The notes under the pieces were generated by a model. The model was not told where the DNA came from. It saw only the letters and a list, made by a program, of their open reading frames with translations, and made no database searches. A DNA stretch of 64,000 nucleotides from assembly GCF_000196315.1 (NCBI RefSeq), contig NC_014230.1, forward strand, positions 1,384,001-1,448,000. The letters are read 5' to 3'. Shown in pieces: positions 9,801 through 18,337 of the stretch. A program made the position numbers and the translations under genes. Positions within the stretch are counted from its first letter, which is position 1; each line of letters begins with the position of its first letter. This DNA comes from Croceibacter atlanticus HTCC2559. GTDB lineage: Bacteria > Bacteroidota > Bacteroidia > Flavobacteriales > Flavobacteriaceae.

Positions 9801-10554
9801 GTGTTTCTGCTTTTAATGAAATAACAGAATTGTAATCTGAAGTTTGATAATAATCTGGTTTTTCAGGAGATTTCGGCGCAAATTGTTCTGCCTTTGGTCC
9901 TTTTATAAAAGCTACATTATCCTTATAAGCAGAAACAATATCATTAGGAAACTCTGCAGATGTCTTTTTTATAAGCTTAAATAGTGACGATGGTTTTTCT
10001 TTGCCATCTATAATAAAAGTACCATTAAATATTTTGTGTCTACAGTGTTCACTGTTTACTTGAGAAAATCCAAAAACCTCTGCATCTGTAAGCGGTCTTC
10101 TTAGTTTTTTAGATAAATTTTCTAGATATGTGACTTCCTCAGCGTTTAATGCTAAGCCTTCTTGTTGATTATAACTTGCGATATCTTCAATATTCTTGAT
10201 AGATTCTGGAGTGATATTTACTGTAAAAATATCTTGTCCAGGATTTTCAAAACGTTGAGAAATCATTGGGTCAAAATCTGAGTAATTTGAATCTACATGA
10301 AGTAATTCCTCAATTCTCACCAAGCCTTCAATGCCCATGTTTTGGGTGATTTCAACAGCATTCGTACTCCAAGGTGTTACCATAGCAGCTCTAGGACCTA
10401 TAAAAGTTCCTGTAAGAGAGTCTTTAGGCAAGGTGCTGTCAGGCTGCTTGGTGGCAAATAACCAATGTAGTTTAGAAAGTGTTTCTGCAGAAAGTTGTTT
10501 TGTAGTCTGTACCGCATATACGGTCATTGTGGAAGTCGGAAAATACTGAATCAT
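6883..10554 (-). CDS. purL: Phosphoribosylformylglycinamidine synthase (PurL, single-chain)
   Basis: Converts FGAR to FGAM in purine biosynthesis using glutamine and ATP. About 1223 residues, the length of the large single-chain enzyme that fuses the synthetase with a C-terminal glutaminase. Visible motifs are HDHGAGGHLNCLSELVEDTGG in the synthetase core, and GVCNGCQLF (catalytic Cys near 1070) with AHGEGKFSF in the class I amidotransferase domain. The frame opens at 10581, but a TAAATTTG -7 box at 10593-10586 puts transcription start near 10581, so the ATG at 10554 (MIQYFPTSTMTVY) is chosen. The other purine gene in view, purB, is in a different transcription unit. Confidence 0.96.
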   Translation of the reverse strand: MIQYFPTSTMTVYAVQTTKQLSAETLSKLHWLFATKQPDSTLPKDSLTGTFIGPRAAMVTPWSTNAVEITQNMGIEGLVRIEELLHVDSNYSDFDPMISQRFENPGQDIFTVNITPESIKNIEDIASYNQQEGLALNAEEVTYLENLSKKLRRPLTDAEVFGFSQVNSEHCRHKIFNGTFIIDGKEKPSSLFKLIKKTSAEFPNDIVSAYKDNVAFIKGPKAEQFAPKSPEKPDYYQTSDYNSVISLKAETHNFPTTVEPFNGAATGSGGEIRDRLAGGKGSLPLAGTAVYMTSYSRLAEQRPWEQGMEERQWLYQTPMDILMKASNGASDFGNKFGQPLIAGSLLTFEHTEEERALGFDKVIMLAGGIGYGKAEQALKDTPQKGDKIVILGGDNYRIGMGGAAVSSADTGEFESGIELNAIQRSNPEMQKRAANAIRGMVECEENPIVSIHDHGAGGHLNCLSELVEDTGGKIDLDKLPVGDPTLSAKEIIGNESQERMGLVIGQKHIEKLQKIAERERSPMYTVGDVDGSHQFTFESKTTGQKPMDLALEDMFGSSPKTIMNDTTINRKYHSIEYHSADVTHYLEQVLQLEAVACKDWLTNKADRCVTGRVATQQCVGPLQLPLANCGVMALDYKNHQGVATSIGHSPISGLINPKAGSKNSIAEALTNIVWAPLEKGLTSISLSANWMWPCNNPGEDARLYEAVEAVSEFAINLGINVPTGKDSLSMKQKYKDSEVISPGTVIISAAGHCNDIRKTVVPVFKKDAGSIYYINFSQDDFKLGGSSFGQILNKVGSNTPTITDDAFFKNAFNTVQDLIKQDLIVAGHDVASGGLITTLLELCFADQDLSANIDLTNLAEADAIKVLFSENAGIVFQAKDNSVETILKSNNIQFNTIGSVVSGNTMTVTNHSEEFSFDIPKLRDIWYKTSYLHDQRQSGGERAGERYRNYKNQPLQFKFPEHFTGKLPSIDSSKPRPKAAIIREKGSNSEREMANAMYLAGFDVKDVHMTDLISGREDLKDIKFIAAVGGFSNSDVLGSAKGWAGAFLYNDKANKALKDFFNREDTLSLGVCNGCQLFIELGLINPEDAQKPSMLHNESGKFECTFTSVTIQKNNSVMLSNFEGSTLGIWAAHGEGKFSFPNQESHYNIVGKYGYEGYPANPNGSHFNAAMLTDKSGRHLVMMPHLERSTFSWNWAHYPNTRKDEVSPWLDAFINAKNWVEKN

Positions 10555-10585
10555 CAGGAAGTTGTTACGCGTTATTTTCAAAGTT

Positions 10586-10593
10586 CAAATTTA
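10586..10593 (-). promoter_or_regulatory. -7 promoter box for purL
   Basis: TAAATTTG on the minus strand matches the Bacteroidota -7 consensus TAnnTTTG, 32 nt upstream of the chosen purL start. No clear -33 TTG is visible at the usual spacing. Confidence 0.5.
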
Positions 10594-10730
10594 CGCTATT
10601 TCTAAAGATTTTTCGCTTGAAAAATTAGTGGTTATGAACAGGATTTCAACGAAATGATATAGTTATGATTTTTAACTATTAAATTTATGTTATATGTAGG
10701 CTTTTTTTCGAGATAACGGGTTGTAAATGG

Positions 10731-10738
10731 TAGTTTTG
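10731..10738 (+). promoter_or_regulatory. -7 promoter box for the secreted nuclease gene
   Basis: TAGTTTTG matches TAnnTTTG and lies 19 nt before the nuclease ATG. A TTG at 10721 is too close to act as the -33 element. Confidence 0.45.
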
Positions 10739-10757
10739 CAAAGTTAAAAATTAGCCC

Positions 10758-12731
10758 ATGAAAACAAATTTACTTTTAGTACTTACACTATTTTTATCTG
10801 TCTTAGGTTTTTCTCAGACTATCGTGATAAACGAATTTGACACACAAACACCAGGACAAGATTATGAGGAGTTTGTAGAATTACGTAGCGAAATGCCAAA
10901 CACGCCATTAGATGGTTTCGTGCTGGTATTCTTTAATGGTTCAGCAAGCGGAGATGACAGAAGCTATTTTACACTTGATTTAGATGGCACTACAACAGAT
11001 ATAAACGGTTTACTTTTAATAGGAAGTACCGGTGTTTCACCTATTCCAGATGTAATTGTGCCACCTGCATTTATTCAAAATGGAGCAGATGCCGTTGCAG
11101 TTTATTTAGGAGACGATACTGATTTTCCGGACCAAACTCAAGCTACTTCTGAAAACTTAATAGATGCCCTTATTTATGATACTAATGATGCAGATGATAC
11201 TGGATTAATGGCATTATTAGGTATAGATATTCAAATAAATGAAGATGAAAACGGCAATGATGAAACTGAGTCTATTCAACGTGATACTTTTGAAAATGCT
11301 ACATATACAGTAACAACACCAACTCCTGGCGCATTAAACGATGGTAGTGGTTTTGATTTTAACGGAATTTCTTTTTCTACCAATCAAGAAGATTATGAAG
11401 AAGGAGAGACAATGGTTATCACTTTTACAACAGAATTTCCTGTTGACAGTGATTTAAATTTAGATTTCACCTTAATTAATGGCACTTTTAATAGTAATGA
11501 TTTTACAGGAACAACATCATTTACTATTCCTACAGGTGAGAGTTCTGCAACTGTAAGTATAGAACTTATAGATGATGGTACTAATGATGGCGATGAGTTT
11601 GCTGAAATAGATTTAGGCGCTATTCCAGAAGGTTATAATCGTTTAATTGATAACGTTGAAGTACTTGTAAACGACGTAAACTTTACTATGGCTGCTTGGG
11701 GAACTCCTCTAGTTCCTACATTTGGAATGGTGCAGAGCACACAGCCAGATGGTTATTATGATACATTAGAAGGCTTGGCAGATGATGCTTTAAGACAAGC
11801 AATGCAAGACATAGTAGCAGATCCAAACACAGTTAGAACTCAAACTTATGCCGATATTGTAAACATATTAAAAGATGCAGACCAAAATCCAGCAAACTCT
11901 AATGAGGTTTGGTTGTTGTACACAGAGCAAGGACGTAAGAAAATTAAATTTCAAAATCAAGGTGGAAGTAGTGTAGGTCTTTGGAATAGAGAGCATACAT
12001 ATCCTCAGTCTCGCGGAAATTTTGGAGAGCTTGAAGATGTAGATGAAGTTGCAGATGGAATGGATGTATTTATACAAACTGCTCCAGATTCTTTAAGACA
12101 CGCATTTTCTGACGGTCACGGTTTAAGAGCTGCAGATGGTCCAGAAAATAGTAGTAGAGGTAACCAAGATTACGGGCAATATAGTGGTCCAACAGGAAAT
12201 GCAGGTAGCTGGCAAGGTGATGTTGCTCGAGCGGTTATGTTTTTAGCGGTACGCTATGACGCATTAACTTTAGTTGAAGGTGATCCAGATGATAGTACAG
12301 ATTTCCAATTAGGAGACTTAACCGTATTGTTAGATTGGCACCGAAATGATCCTCCAGATGATTTTGAGTTAAACAGAAATAATGTTGTGTATACTTGGCA
12401 GCGTAATAGAAACCCTTTTATTGATGATCCGATATTGGTAGAACATATTTGGGGAAACATGCAAGGTATGCCCTATGAGGCACCATTGTCTATAAATACC
12501 TTTGATAGCGAGCAACTAGTAATGTACCCTAATCCTAGTAATGGAACACTTAATGTTGCGGGCTTAGAGCAAATTGCAAATGTTACTATTTTTAATACTT
12601 TAGGACAAAAGGTTATGGAGAATAGCATAGCGCCTAACCAGTCTTTGCAATTAACGCTGGATACAGGTATTTATACTGTTGTTTTGTATAATGAAACAGC
12701 AAGTTGGGTAAAGAAACTGATAGTAAATTAA
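10758..12731 (+). CDS. Secreted endonuclease I family protein with lamin-tail, Calx-beta-like and T9SS sorting domains
   Basis: A 657-residue exported protein. Residues 1-19 are a signal peptide ending LGFSQT. Residues about 20-195 look like a lamin-tail domain (IVINEFDTQTPGQDYEEFVE), 205-310 resemble a Calx-beta sheet domain rich in acidic residues, and 325-575 are an endonuclease I (Bsn/NucM-type) domain with the histidine motif WNREHTYPQSRGNF near 409. The last 75 residues, from MYPNPSNGTLNV to the Lys-rich end, are a type A type IX secretion sorting domain. It probably degrades extracellular DNA for nutrients or biofilm turnover. Its stop overlaps the convergent SanA-like gene by 4 bp, with no terminator between them. 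Confidence 0.9.
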   Translation: MKTNLLLVLTLFLSVLGFSQTIVINEFDTQTPGQDYEEFVELRSEMPNTPLDGFVLVFFNGSASGDDRSYFTLDLDGTTTDINGLLLIGSTGVSPIPDVIVPPAFIQNGADAVAVYLGDDTDFPDQTQATSENLIDALIYDTNDADDTGLMALLGIDIQINEDENGNDETESIQRDTFENATYTVTTPTPGALNDGSGFDFNGISFSTNQEDYEEGETMVITFTTEFPVDSDLNLDFTLINGTFNSNDFTGTTSFTIPTGESSATVSIELIDDGTNDGDEFAEIDLGAIPEGYNRLIDNVEVLVNDVNFTMAAWGTPLVPTFGMVQSTQPDGYYDTLEGLADDALRQAMQDIVADPNTVRTQTYADIVNILKDADQNPANSNEVWLLYTEQGRKKIKFQNQGGSSVGLWNREHTYPQSRGNFGELEDVDEVADGMDVFIQTAPDSLRHAFSDGHGLRAADGPENSSRGNQDYGQYSGPTGNAGSWQGDVARAVMFLAVRYDALTLVEGDPDDSTDFQLGDLTVLLDWHRNDPPDDFELNRNNVVYTWQRNRNPFIDDPILVEHIWGNMQGMPYEAPLSINTFDSEQLVMYPNPSNGTLNVAGLEQIANVTIFNTLGQKVMENSIAPNQSLQLTLDTGIYTVVLYNETASWVKKLIVN

Positions 12732-13420
12732 TAACTTAACTTACTATCTCCAGTAATTGGAACAGGCTCACCTAAATAGGTGGGCTTTTTGTTTATAAGA
12801 ACTTCCCAATAAGCTTTAATGTTGGCTATTTTTTCGCGGCGTTCTAAACTCTCTAAATATTGGTATGTTCTTTTATCTGCAGTAACACCTTTGTAATTAA
12901 GGTTTAGCGCATTAGCAATGTATAAAGCTCTAGGTAAATGAAATTGCTGTGTTACCACAATTGCAGAATCTACTTTAAAAATATATTTTGCTCTGTACAT
13001 TGAGTCATAGGTATCAAAACCTGCATGGTCTAAGAAAATAACTTCATCTGGAACACCTTTGGCGTTTAGATAATCTTTCATGGCGTTAACTTCATCGTAA
13101 TTATCTTGACCGTGATCACCACTCAGTAAAAATCGCTGTGCTTTTCCGGACTTGTAAAGTTCATAAGCGGTGTCAACCCTGTCTTTTAGTATAGGAGATA
13201 AGTTTCCGTTTGCATATACACTTGCGCCTAATACAATAACAGTATAGCTTGATGGTGCCTTGTTTATATCATTATACATTAAGGGCTTTCCAATTGAGTT
13301 AACGCGCCAGTTTACAAAGAGTACAACCGTGTAAATGGCTACACAAATAATTACTATATATTTAAGGTAAGTTCTAATCTTCGCCATCAAAAATAGGAAT
13401 TGGTTGTTTGTCTTCTCCAA
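12728..13420 (-). CDS. SanA/YdcF-like DUF218 membrane protein
   Basis: A 230-residue protein with one N-terminal membrane helix (YIVIICVAIYTVVLFV) followed by a DUF218 fold: VIVLGASVYANG, DRVDTAYELYKSG, FLLSGDHGQDNYDEV and ALYIANALNL. This matches the SanA (vancomycin-resistance-associated) branch, thought to act in the cell envelope with no agreed reaction. An internal ATG at 13387 (MAKIRTYLKY) gives a more usual N-terminus than the ATG at 13420. Either way it overlaps the thioesterase stop at 13374, so the two genes are probably co-transcribed. Confidence 0.85.
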   Translation of the reverse strand: MEKTNNQFLFLMAKIRTYLKYIVIICVAIYTVVLFVNWRVNSIGKPLMYNDINKAPSSYTVIVLGASVYANGNLSPILKDRVDTAYELYKSGKAQRFLLSGDHGQDNYDEVNAMKDYLNAKGVPDEVIFLDHAGFDTYDSMYRAKYIFKVDSAIVVTQQFHLPRALYIANALNLNYKGVTADKRTYQYLESLERREKIANIKAYWEVLINKKPTYLGEPVPITGDSKLSY

Positions 13421-13772
13421 TAGCTACAAATGTAAAGCTGCCATTAACAACCTTCTCTCTGTTGTAGTTGTACATGTCTTCCATAAAAACTTCAACAGTA
13501 ACTGTACAGCTTGTTTTGCCAACTCTAGTAACGTTGGCAATCAACTCTACTATAGAGCCTTGTGGAATAGGTTTATTAAAATCCACACGATCTGAAGATA
13601 CGGTTACTACCTTTTTTCTGCTAAAACGAGTAGCACATATAAAAGAAGCTTCATCCATCATATGTAACGTTTGGCCGCCAAAAAGGGTATCGTAATGGTT
13701 TGTAGTATTTGGAAACACAGCTTTGAAAAATCGAGTTTCAGAATTTTTTATAGCTGTTTCTAAGTTGGTCAT
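13374..13772 (-). CDS. Acyl-CoA thioesterase (hotdog fold, YciA/ACOT type)
   Basis: A 132-residue single hotdog-domain hydrolase of acyl-CoA. The motif NHYDTLFGGQTLHMMDEASF carries the conserved Asn/Gly and the catalytic Asp-Glu region of the acyl-CoA thioesterase family. The pattern VDFNKPIPQGSIVELIANVTRVGKTS follows the central strand region. The gene is divergent from purB and overlaps the SanA-like gene downstream. Confidence 0.88.
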   Translation of the reverse strand: MTNLETAIKNSETRFFKAVFPNTTNHYDTLFGGQTLHMMDEASFICATRFSRKKVVTVSSDRVDFNKPIPQGSIVELIANVTRVGKTSCTVTVEVFMEDMYNYNREKVVNGSFTFVAIGEDKQPIPIFDGED

Positions 13773-13856
13773 ATGTTGTAAATATTATTTCACGAATATA
13801 GGTATTAAAACAAAAAGACTTCTTCTCGTAATGTGCGTTCTTATAACATAGAATCT

Positions 13857-13864
13857 TATATTTG
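13857..13864 (+). promoter_or_regulatory. -7 promoter box for purB
   Basis: TATATTTG fits TAnnTTTG exactly and lies 25 nt before the purB ATG. Confidence 0.55.
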
Positions 13865-13889
13865 TTGCCTTAATTCCAAAACCTAAATT

Positions 13890-15227
13890 ATGAGCGCTTT
13901 ACGTGCTATTTCTCCAATAGACGGCCGTTATGCCGGAAAGACAGAACAACTTGCTAATTATTTTAGCGAAGAGGCTTTAATTAAGTACCGTGTTAAAGTA
14001 GAGGTTGAATATTTTATAGCACTCTGTGAATTGCCATTACCGCAATTAAAGGATGTGTCTCAAGATAATTTTGGGAAATTAAGAGCTATCTATGAAGAGT
14101 TTACAACAATAGATGCTTCTGAAATTAAAGAAATTGAAAAGACAACCAATCACGATGTAAAAGCTGTTGAGTATTTCATTAAGAAAAAGTTTGATGGATT
14201 AGGGCTTTCAGATTACAAGGAGTTTATTCACTTTGGGTTAACCTCTCAGGATATAAATAATACAGCAGTACCTTTAAGTATAAAGGATGCTATGAATAAT
14301 GTATATGTTCCTCTGTTTATCGAGCTTAAAGAGCGCTTGACTGAATTGTCTAAAGATTGGGCTAACATACCAATGTTGGCAAGAACACATGGTCAACCTG
14401 CATCGCCTACACGTTTAGGAAAAGAAGTAGAAGTTTTTGTGGTTAGGTTAAATGAACAATTAGATTTATTAAATGACATCCCTAGTGCTGCAAAATTTGG
14501 TGGTGCAACTGGAAACTTTAATGCTCATCATGTTGCGTATCCAGAAATAGATTGGAAAGAATTTGGAAAGAACTTTGTAGAAGGTAAACTAGAGCTACAA
14601 CACTCATTTCCTACAACTCAGATAGAGCATTATGATCATATGGCTGCCTTGTTTGATGGTTTAAAACGAATTAACACTATAGTTTTAGATTTGGACCGAG
14701 ATATGTGGACATATGTTTCTATGGATTACTTTAAGCAGAAAATTAAAAAAGGCGAGATAGGTTCTTCTGCAATGCCACACAAGGTGAATCCAATAGATTT
14801 TGAAAACAGCGAAGGGAATATAGGCATTGCCAATGCTATTTTTGAGCACCTATCTGCTAAACTACCTGTAAGTAGATTACAACGTGATTTAACAGACAGT
14901 ACTGTTTTGAGAAATGTAGGAGTGCCTTTTGGCCATACTTTAATTGCATTTAAGTCTACACTAAAAGGTTTAAATAAATTATTGCTGAATGAGTCTAAAC
15001 TACAACAAGACCTAGAACAAAATTGGGCTGTAGTTGCAGAGGCAATTCAAACAATATTAAGGCGTGAAGCTTACCCTAATCCTTATGAAGCTCTTAAGGG
15101 CTTAACGAGAACAAATACAGCTATCACTGCTGATAGTATTGCAGATTTTATTGAAACATTAGATGTATCTGAAGATATTAAGAAGGAGTTACGTGTAATA
15201 ACTCCGCAAAGTTATACAGGTATTTAA
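13890..15227 (+). CDS. purB: Adenylosuccinate lyase
   Basis: Eliminates fumarate from SAICAR and from adenylosuccinate in purine synthesis. The 445-residue protein begins MSALRAISPIDGRYAGKT, the classic PurB N-terminus, and carries the fumarase/aspartase superfamily signature GSSAMPHKVNPIDFENSEGN near residue 290. HFGLTSQDINNTA and ARTHGQPASPT are the other two conserved regions. It is monocistronic, with a promoter before it and a strong terminator after it. Confidence 0.96.
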   Translation: MSALRAISPIDGRYAGKTEQLANYFSEEALIKYRVKVEVEYFIALCELPLPQLKDVSQDNFGKLRAIYEEFTTIDASEIKEIEKTTNHDVKAVEYFIKKKFDGLGLSDYKEFIHFGLTSQDINNTAVPLSIKDAMNNVYVPLFIELKERLTELSKDWANIPMLARTHGQPASPTRLGKEVEVFVVRLNEQLDLLNDIPSAAKFGGATGNFNAHHVAYPEIDWKEFGKNFVEGKLELQHSFPTTQIEHYDHMAALFDGLKRINTIVLDLDRDMWTYVSMDYFKQKIKKGEIGSSAMPHKVNPIDFENSEGNIGIANAIFEHLSAKLPVSRLQRDLTDSTVLRNVGVPFGHTLIAFKSTLKGLNKLLLNESKLQQDLEQNWAVVAEAIQTILRREAYPNPYEALKGLTRTNTAITADSIADFIETLDVSEDIKKELRVITPQSYTGI

Positions 15228-15310
15228 ACTGTTTTTGCTATTCTAACTTCGATTTAGAATATCATATTTGTAATAGCTTCCGTGTCAAGTACGGAAAGAC
15301 AAAAAAGACT

Positions 15311-15357
15311 AAGCATAAAAAAAAACCAGCTCTAAGAGCTGGTTTTTTTTTATGCTT
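15311..15357. terminator. Bidirectional terminator between purB and lpdA
   Basis: Two 23-bp arms (15311-15333 and 15335-15357) are perfectly complementary: AAGCAT, nine A, CCAGCTCT and the reverse. The GC core CCAGCTCT flanked by A/T runs serves both converging genes, purB (+) and lpdA (-). Confidence 0.95.
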
Positions 15358-15376
15358 ATTATCTACTTATAGTTGC

Positions 15377-16783
15377 TTAAATGTGTAATGGTCTATCTTC
15401 AGTTGCAGCAAGTGCCGCTTCTTTAACAGCTTCAGCATAAGTTGGGTGAGCGTGACTCATACGAGCAATGTCTTCTGCACTGGCTCTAAACTCCATTGCA
15501 GTTACAGCTTCTGCTATAAGATCTGCAACACGAGCACCAACCATATGTACTCCAAGAACTTCGTCTGTAGTTTCATCAGCAAGTATTTTAACCATACCAT
15601 CTATATCACCACTAGCACGAGAACGTCCTAAAGCACGCATTGGGAACTGTCCAGACTTATATTTTATACCTTCTTCTTTAAGCTCTTCTTCAGTTTTACC
15701 AACTGCAGCAACTTCTGGCCAAGTGTATACAACACCAGGAATTAGGTTATAATTTATATGTGGCTTTTGTCCAGCTATTGTTTCAGCAACAAAAACACCT
15801 TCTTCTTCGGCTTTATGAGCAAGCATTGCGCCTTTAACAACATCACCAATTGCATAAATATTTTCTACATTGGTTTGCAGGTGTTCGTTTACTTCAACAC
15901 GACCTCTATCATCTGCTTTAATCTTAACAGCATCAAGATTTAAGCCGTCTGTATATGCTTTTCTTCCTACAGAAACAAGAACATAATCACCTTCAAAAGA
16001 AACTTCTTTATCCTTTTTGTCTGTAGCTTTAACTGTAATTTTATCGCCATCTCTAGTAACAGCACTTACTTTATGAGATGTTGCAATTTTTACTTTTTGC
16101 TTCTTTAATATTTTAGTTAACTCTTTGCTACAAGCGCTATCCATAGTTGGGATTATACGATCCATATATTCCACCACAGTAACATCTGCACCTAGTCTTT
16201 TATAAACTTGACCAAGTTCTAAACCTATAACGCCACCACCAATTACGATAAGATGTTTAGGTATTTCTTTAAGTTTTAATGCTTCTGTTGAGGTTATAAT
16301 GCGCTCTTTATCTAAATCTATAAACGGAAGGCTAGATGGTTTAGATCCCGTTGCAATTATAGTTTTTGCAGCTTCAATAGTTTGGGTCTTACCTTCAGAA
16401 TCTTCAATATTTATGTGCGTAGTATCTTTAAAAGAACCTACACCTTGAAATACTTCAATTTTATTTTTGTCCATAAGGAACTTAACACCATCACAAGTTT
16501 GGTTTACAACCTTTTCCTTGCGAGACATCATTTGCTCTAGGTTTACTTTTACATCTCCAGAGATTTCAATACCGTGCTCCTCAAAATGAGCAACAGCATC
16601 ATGATAATGGTGTGAAGAATCTAAAAGTGCTTTACTTGGTATGCAGCCTACATTAAGACAAGTACCTCCAAGTGTTGAATATTTTTCTATAATAGCGGTT
16701 TTAAGGCCTAGTTGTGCACAACGTATAGCTGCTACATAACCACCAGGTCCAGAACCTATAACAGCAACATCAAATTTGCTCAT
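15377..16783 (-). CDS. lpdA: Dihydrolipoyl dehydrogenase (E3)
   Basis: FAD flavoprotein that reoxidises dihydrolipoamide for the 2-oxoacid dehydrogenase complexes and the glycine cleavage system. The 468 residues begin with the FAD motif VAVIGSGPGGYVAAIRCAQL. The redox disulphide is GGTCLNVGCIPSK (Cys42 and Cys47), the NAD motif is VIGGGVIGLELGQVYKRLG, and the C-terminal HAHPTYAEAVKEAA supplies the active-site His-Glu pair. It stands alone, not in an E1/E2 operon, which suggests that several complexes share it. Confidence 0.96.
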   Translation of the reverse strand: MSKFDVAVIGSGPGGYVAAIRCAQLGLKTAIIEKYSTLGGTCLNVGCIPSKALLDSSHHYHDAVAHFEEHGIEISGDVKVNLEQMMSRKEKVVNQTCDGVKFLMDKNKIEVFQGVGSFKDTTHINIEDSEGKTQTIEAAKTIIATGSKPSSLPFIDLDKERIITSTEALKLKEIPKHLIVIGGGVIGLELGQVYKRLGADVTVVEYMDRIIPTMDSACSKELTKILKKQKVKIATSHKVSAVTRDGDKITVKATDKKDKEVSFEGDYVLVSVGRKAYTDGLNLDAVKIKADDRGRVEVNEHLQTNVENIYAIGDVVKGAMLAHKAEEEGVFVAETIAGQKPHINYNLIPGVVYTWPEVAAVGKTEEELKEEGIKYKSGQFPMRALGRSRASGDIDGMVKILADETTDEVLGVHMVGARVADLIAEAVTAMEFRASAEDIARMSHAHPTYAEAVKEAALAATEDRPLHI

Positions 16784-16815
16784 AATTGTAATTTCAGAAA
16801 GTTAATTTAAGACTG

Positions 16816-16823
16816 CAAAAATA
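16816..16823 (-). promoter_or_regulatory. -7 promoter box for lpdA
   Basis: TATTTTTG on the minus strand fits TAnnTTTG, 33 nt upstream of the lpdA start. Confidence 0.45.
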
Positions 16824-16959
16824 CGAATATTAAGAGGACTAACCGCATTAGGACTAATTTTTTGGCTTTCCAAAGAAAAATAACGTTATGCAAAGTGTTT
16901 ATGGAAACGCTGATTAGGTATCGACTTTATCTATTAAAAAATAATAAGATGTAATTGCC

Positions 16960-16995
16960 TTGGGTAGTTAAACGTGAAGTAGATGATTACTTTTG
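16960..16995 (+). promoter_or_regulatory. Promoter of the peroxiredoxin operon
   Basis: A -7 box TACTTTTG at 16988-16995 lies 30 nt before the peroxiredoxin ATG, with a TTG at 16960-16962 as a possible -33 element. The 25-nt spacing is slightly longer than usual. The divergent gap 16784-17025 shows nothing else I can name. Confidence 0.45.
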
Positions 16996-17025
16996 CACCA
17001 AATCTAAAAATCAAAATAAAAAGAT

Positions 17026-17667
17026 ATGACATTAGTAGGAAAACAATTCCCAAATTTAGACGTAAACGCTATGAACGATATGGGCGATACTTTTAAATTA
17101 AACATCTTAGAGGAAGCAAAATCTAAAGGAAAGAAAATCCTTTTATTTTGGTACCCGAAAGATTTTACATTTGTTTGCCCAACTGAATTACACGCATTTC
17201 AAGCAGCTTTAGGTGAGTTTGAAAAACGTAACACTTTAGTTGTTGGTGCATCTTGTGATTCTGCTGAAGTTCACTTTGCGTGGCTAAACACAGCTAAAGA
17301 TAATGGTGGTATAGAAGGTGTAACTTACCCTTTATTAGCAGACACTAACAGAAACTTAGCTTCTCGCTTAGGTATCTTAGACTTAACAAACGAGCGTTAT
17401 GATGAAGAAACAGGAGATATTACTGTAGATGGTGATAACGTAACTTACAGAGCTACATACCTTATAGATGAAGAAGGAACAGTATTCCACGAAGGTGTAA
17501 ACCATATGCCTTTAGGAAGAAACGTATCTGAATTCTTAAGATTGGTAGATGCATATACTCACGTACAAGAAAAAGGTGAGGTTTGTCCTGCAAATTGGGA
17601 AGAAGGTAAGGATGCTATGAATGCTAACCGCGATGGTGTTGCAGAATACCTTAAAACAAACGCATAA
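17026..17667 (+). CDS. 2-Cys peroxiredoxin (AhpC/Prx1 type)
   Basis: Thiol-dependent peroxidase of 213 residues. The peroxidatic Cys51 is in PKDFTFVCPTELHAF and the resolving Cys is in the C-terminal GEVCPANWEEG, as in typical 2-Cys enzymes. It detoxifies hydrogen peroxide and organic peroxides in the cytoplasm. Two nucleotides separate it from a thioredoxin-like gene that is a good candidate for its reductant, and a third small gene overlaps that one. No separate AhpF gene is visible here. Confidence 0.95.
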   Translation: MTLVGKQFPNLDVNAMNDMGDTFKLNILEEAKSKGKKILLFWYPKDFTFVCPTELHAFQAALGEFEKRNTLVVGASCDSAEVHFAWLNTAKDNGGIEGVTYPLLADTNRNLASRLGILDLTNERYDEETGDITVDGDNVTYRATYLIDEEGTVFHEGVNHMPLGRNVSEFLRLVDAYTHVQEKGEVCPANWEEGKDAMNANRDGVAEYLKTNA

Positions 17668-17669
17668 TT

Positions 17670-17984
17670 ATGATTAAGGAGTTAGATCAAGATAATTTAG
17701 CAGATGTAGTGTCTCAACACCACAATGTAATCGTGCAGTTTTCTGCAGGATGGTGTGGGAACTGCCGTGTAATGAAGCCAAAATTTAAAAAATTGGCTAC
17801 TGAAAACGAGAATGCTGAATTTGTGATAGTAGATGCAGAGAAATTTCCAGAATCTAGAAAGCTTGCAACTGTGGATAATTTACCAACATTTGCAACATTT
17901 CAAAATGGAACATTTAAGAACCAAGTACAGACAAATAAATTTGATGTACTAAAAGATCTAGTAAATGAAGTTACCGGTAATTAG
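17670..17984 (+). CDS. Thioredoxin-family protein with CGNC active site
   Basis: A 104-residue thioredoxin fold without a signal peptide. The redox motif is WCGNCRVMKPKF (Cys29 and Cys32), where the usual CGPC has Asn instead of Pro, and the cis-proline loop reads NLPTFATF. The 2-bp spacing after the peroxiredoxin gene suggests it reduces that enzyme. Its last 20 bases are shared with the next gene. Confidence 0.9.
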   Translation: MIKELDQDNLADVVSQHHNVIVQFSAGWCGNCRVMKPKFKKLATENENAEFVIVDAEKFPESRKLATVDNLPTFATFQNGTFKNQVQTNKFDVLKDLVNEVTGN

Positions 17985-18213
17985 ACATTTTCAGAAAAAT
18001 AATGATGCTGAAGCTTTAGAAAAAGCAGTGTCTGTTTTAGAGTCTTTTACAGAATACCGTTCTGTTACAGATGAAGAGATGGATGTAATTGGCGAGCTAA
18101 TCACCAATATGTGCGGTGCTATCGAAGTGCACAAAATGATTGATGATGGTATGCCAGAGCGTGATGCTGCTAATAACTTTGTAAAAAAAGTTTTAGGATC
18201 TATAGATAAATAG
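17965..18213 (+). CDS. Small conserved protein of the peroxiredoxin operon (DUF6952-like)
   Basis: An 82-residue soluble, probably all-helical protein of unknown function beginning MKLPVIRHFQKNNDAEALEKA. It overlaps the thioredoxin gene by 20 bp, indicating translational coupling. I recall an uncharacterised flavobacterial family (DUF6952) in this Prx-Trx position, but the family number is from memory. A single Cys lies in the middle (ITNMCGAIEVHKM). A terminator follows, so it ends the operon. Confidence 0.75.
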   Translation: MKLPVIRHFQKNNDAEALEKAVSVLESFTEYRSVTDEEMDVIGELITNMCGAIEVHKMIDDGMPERDAANNFVKKVLGSIDK

Positions 18214-18235
18214 AGGATTCACTCTAAAAATTAAG

Positions 18236-18268
18236 AGCCAACCTGATTATTCGGGTTGGCTTTTTTTA
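18236..18268 (+). terminator. Terminator of the peroxiredoxin operon
   Basis: AGCCAACC (18236-18243) pairs with GGTTGGCT (18254-18261) across a 10-nt loop and is followed by a run of seven T. Confidence 0.85.
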
Positions 18269-18337
18269 TTTATGAAAATTTTGGCAGGACTAAAAAATAG
18301 CTTCTTTTATTTTTACACTAACTGAAAAACTAAAACT

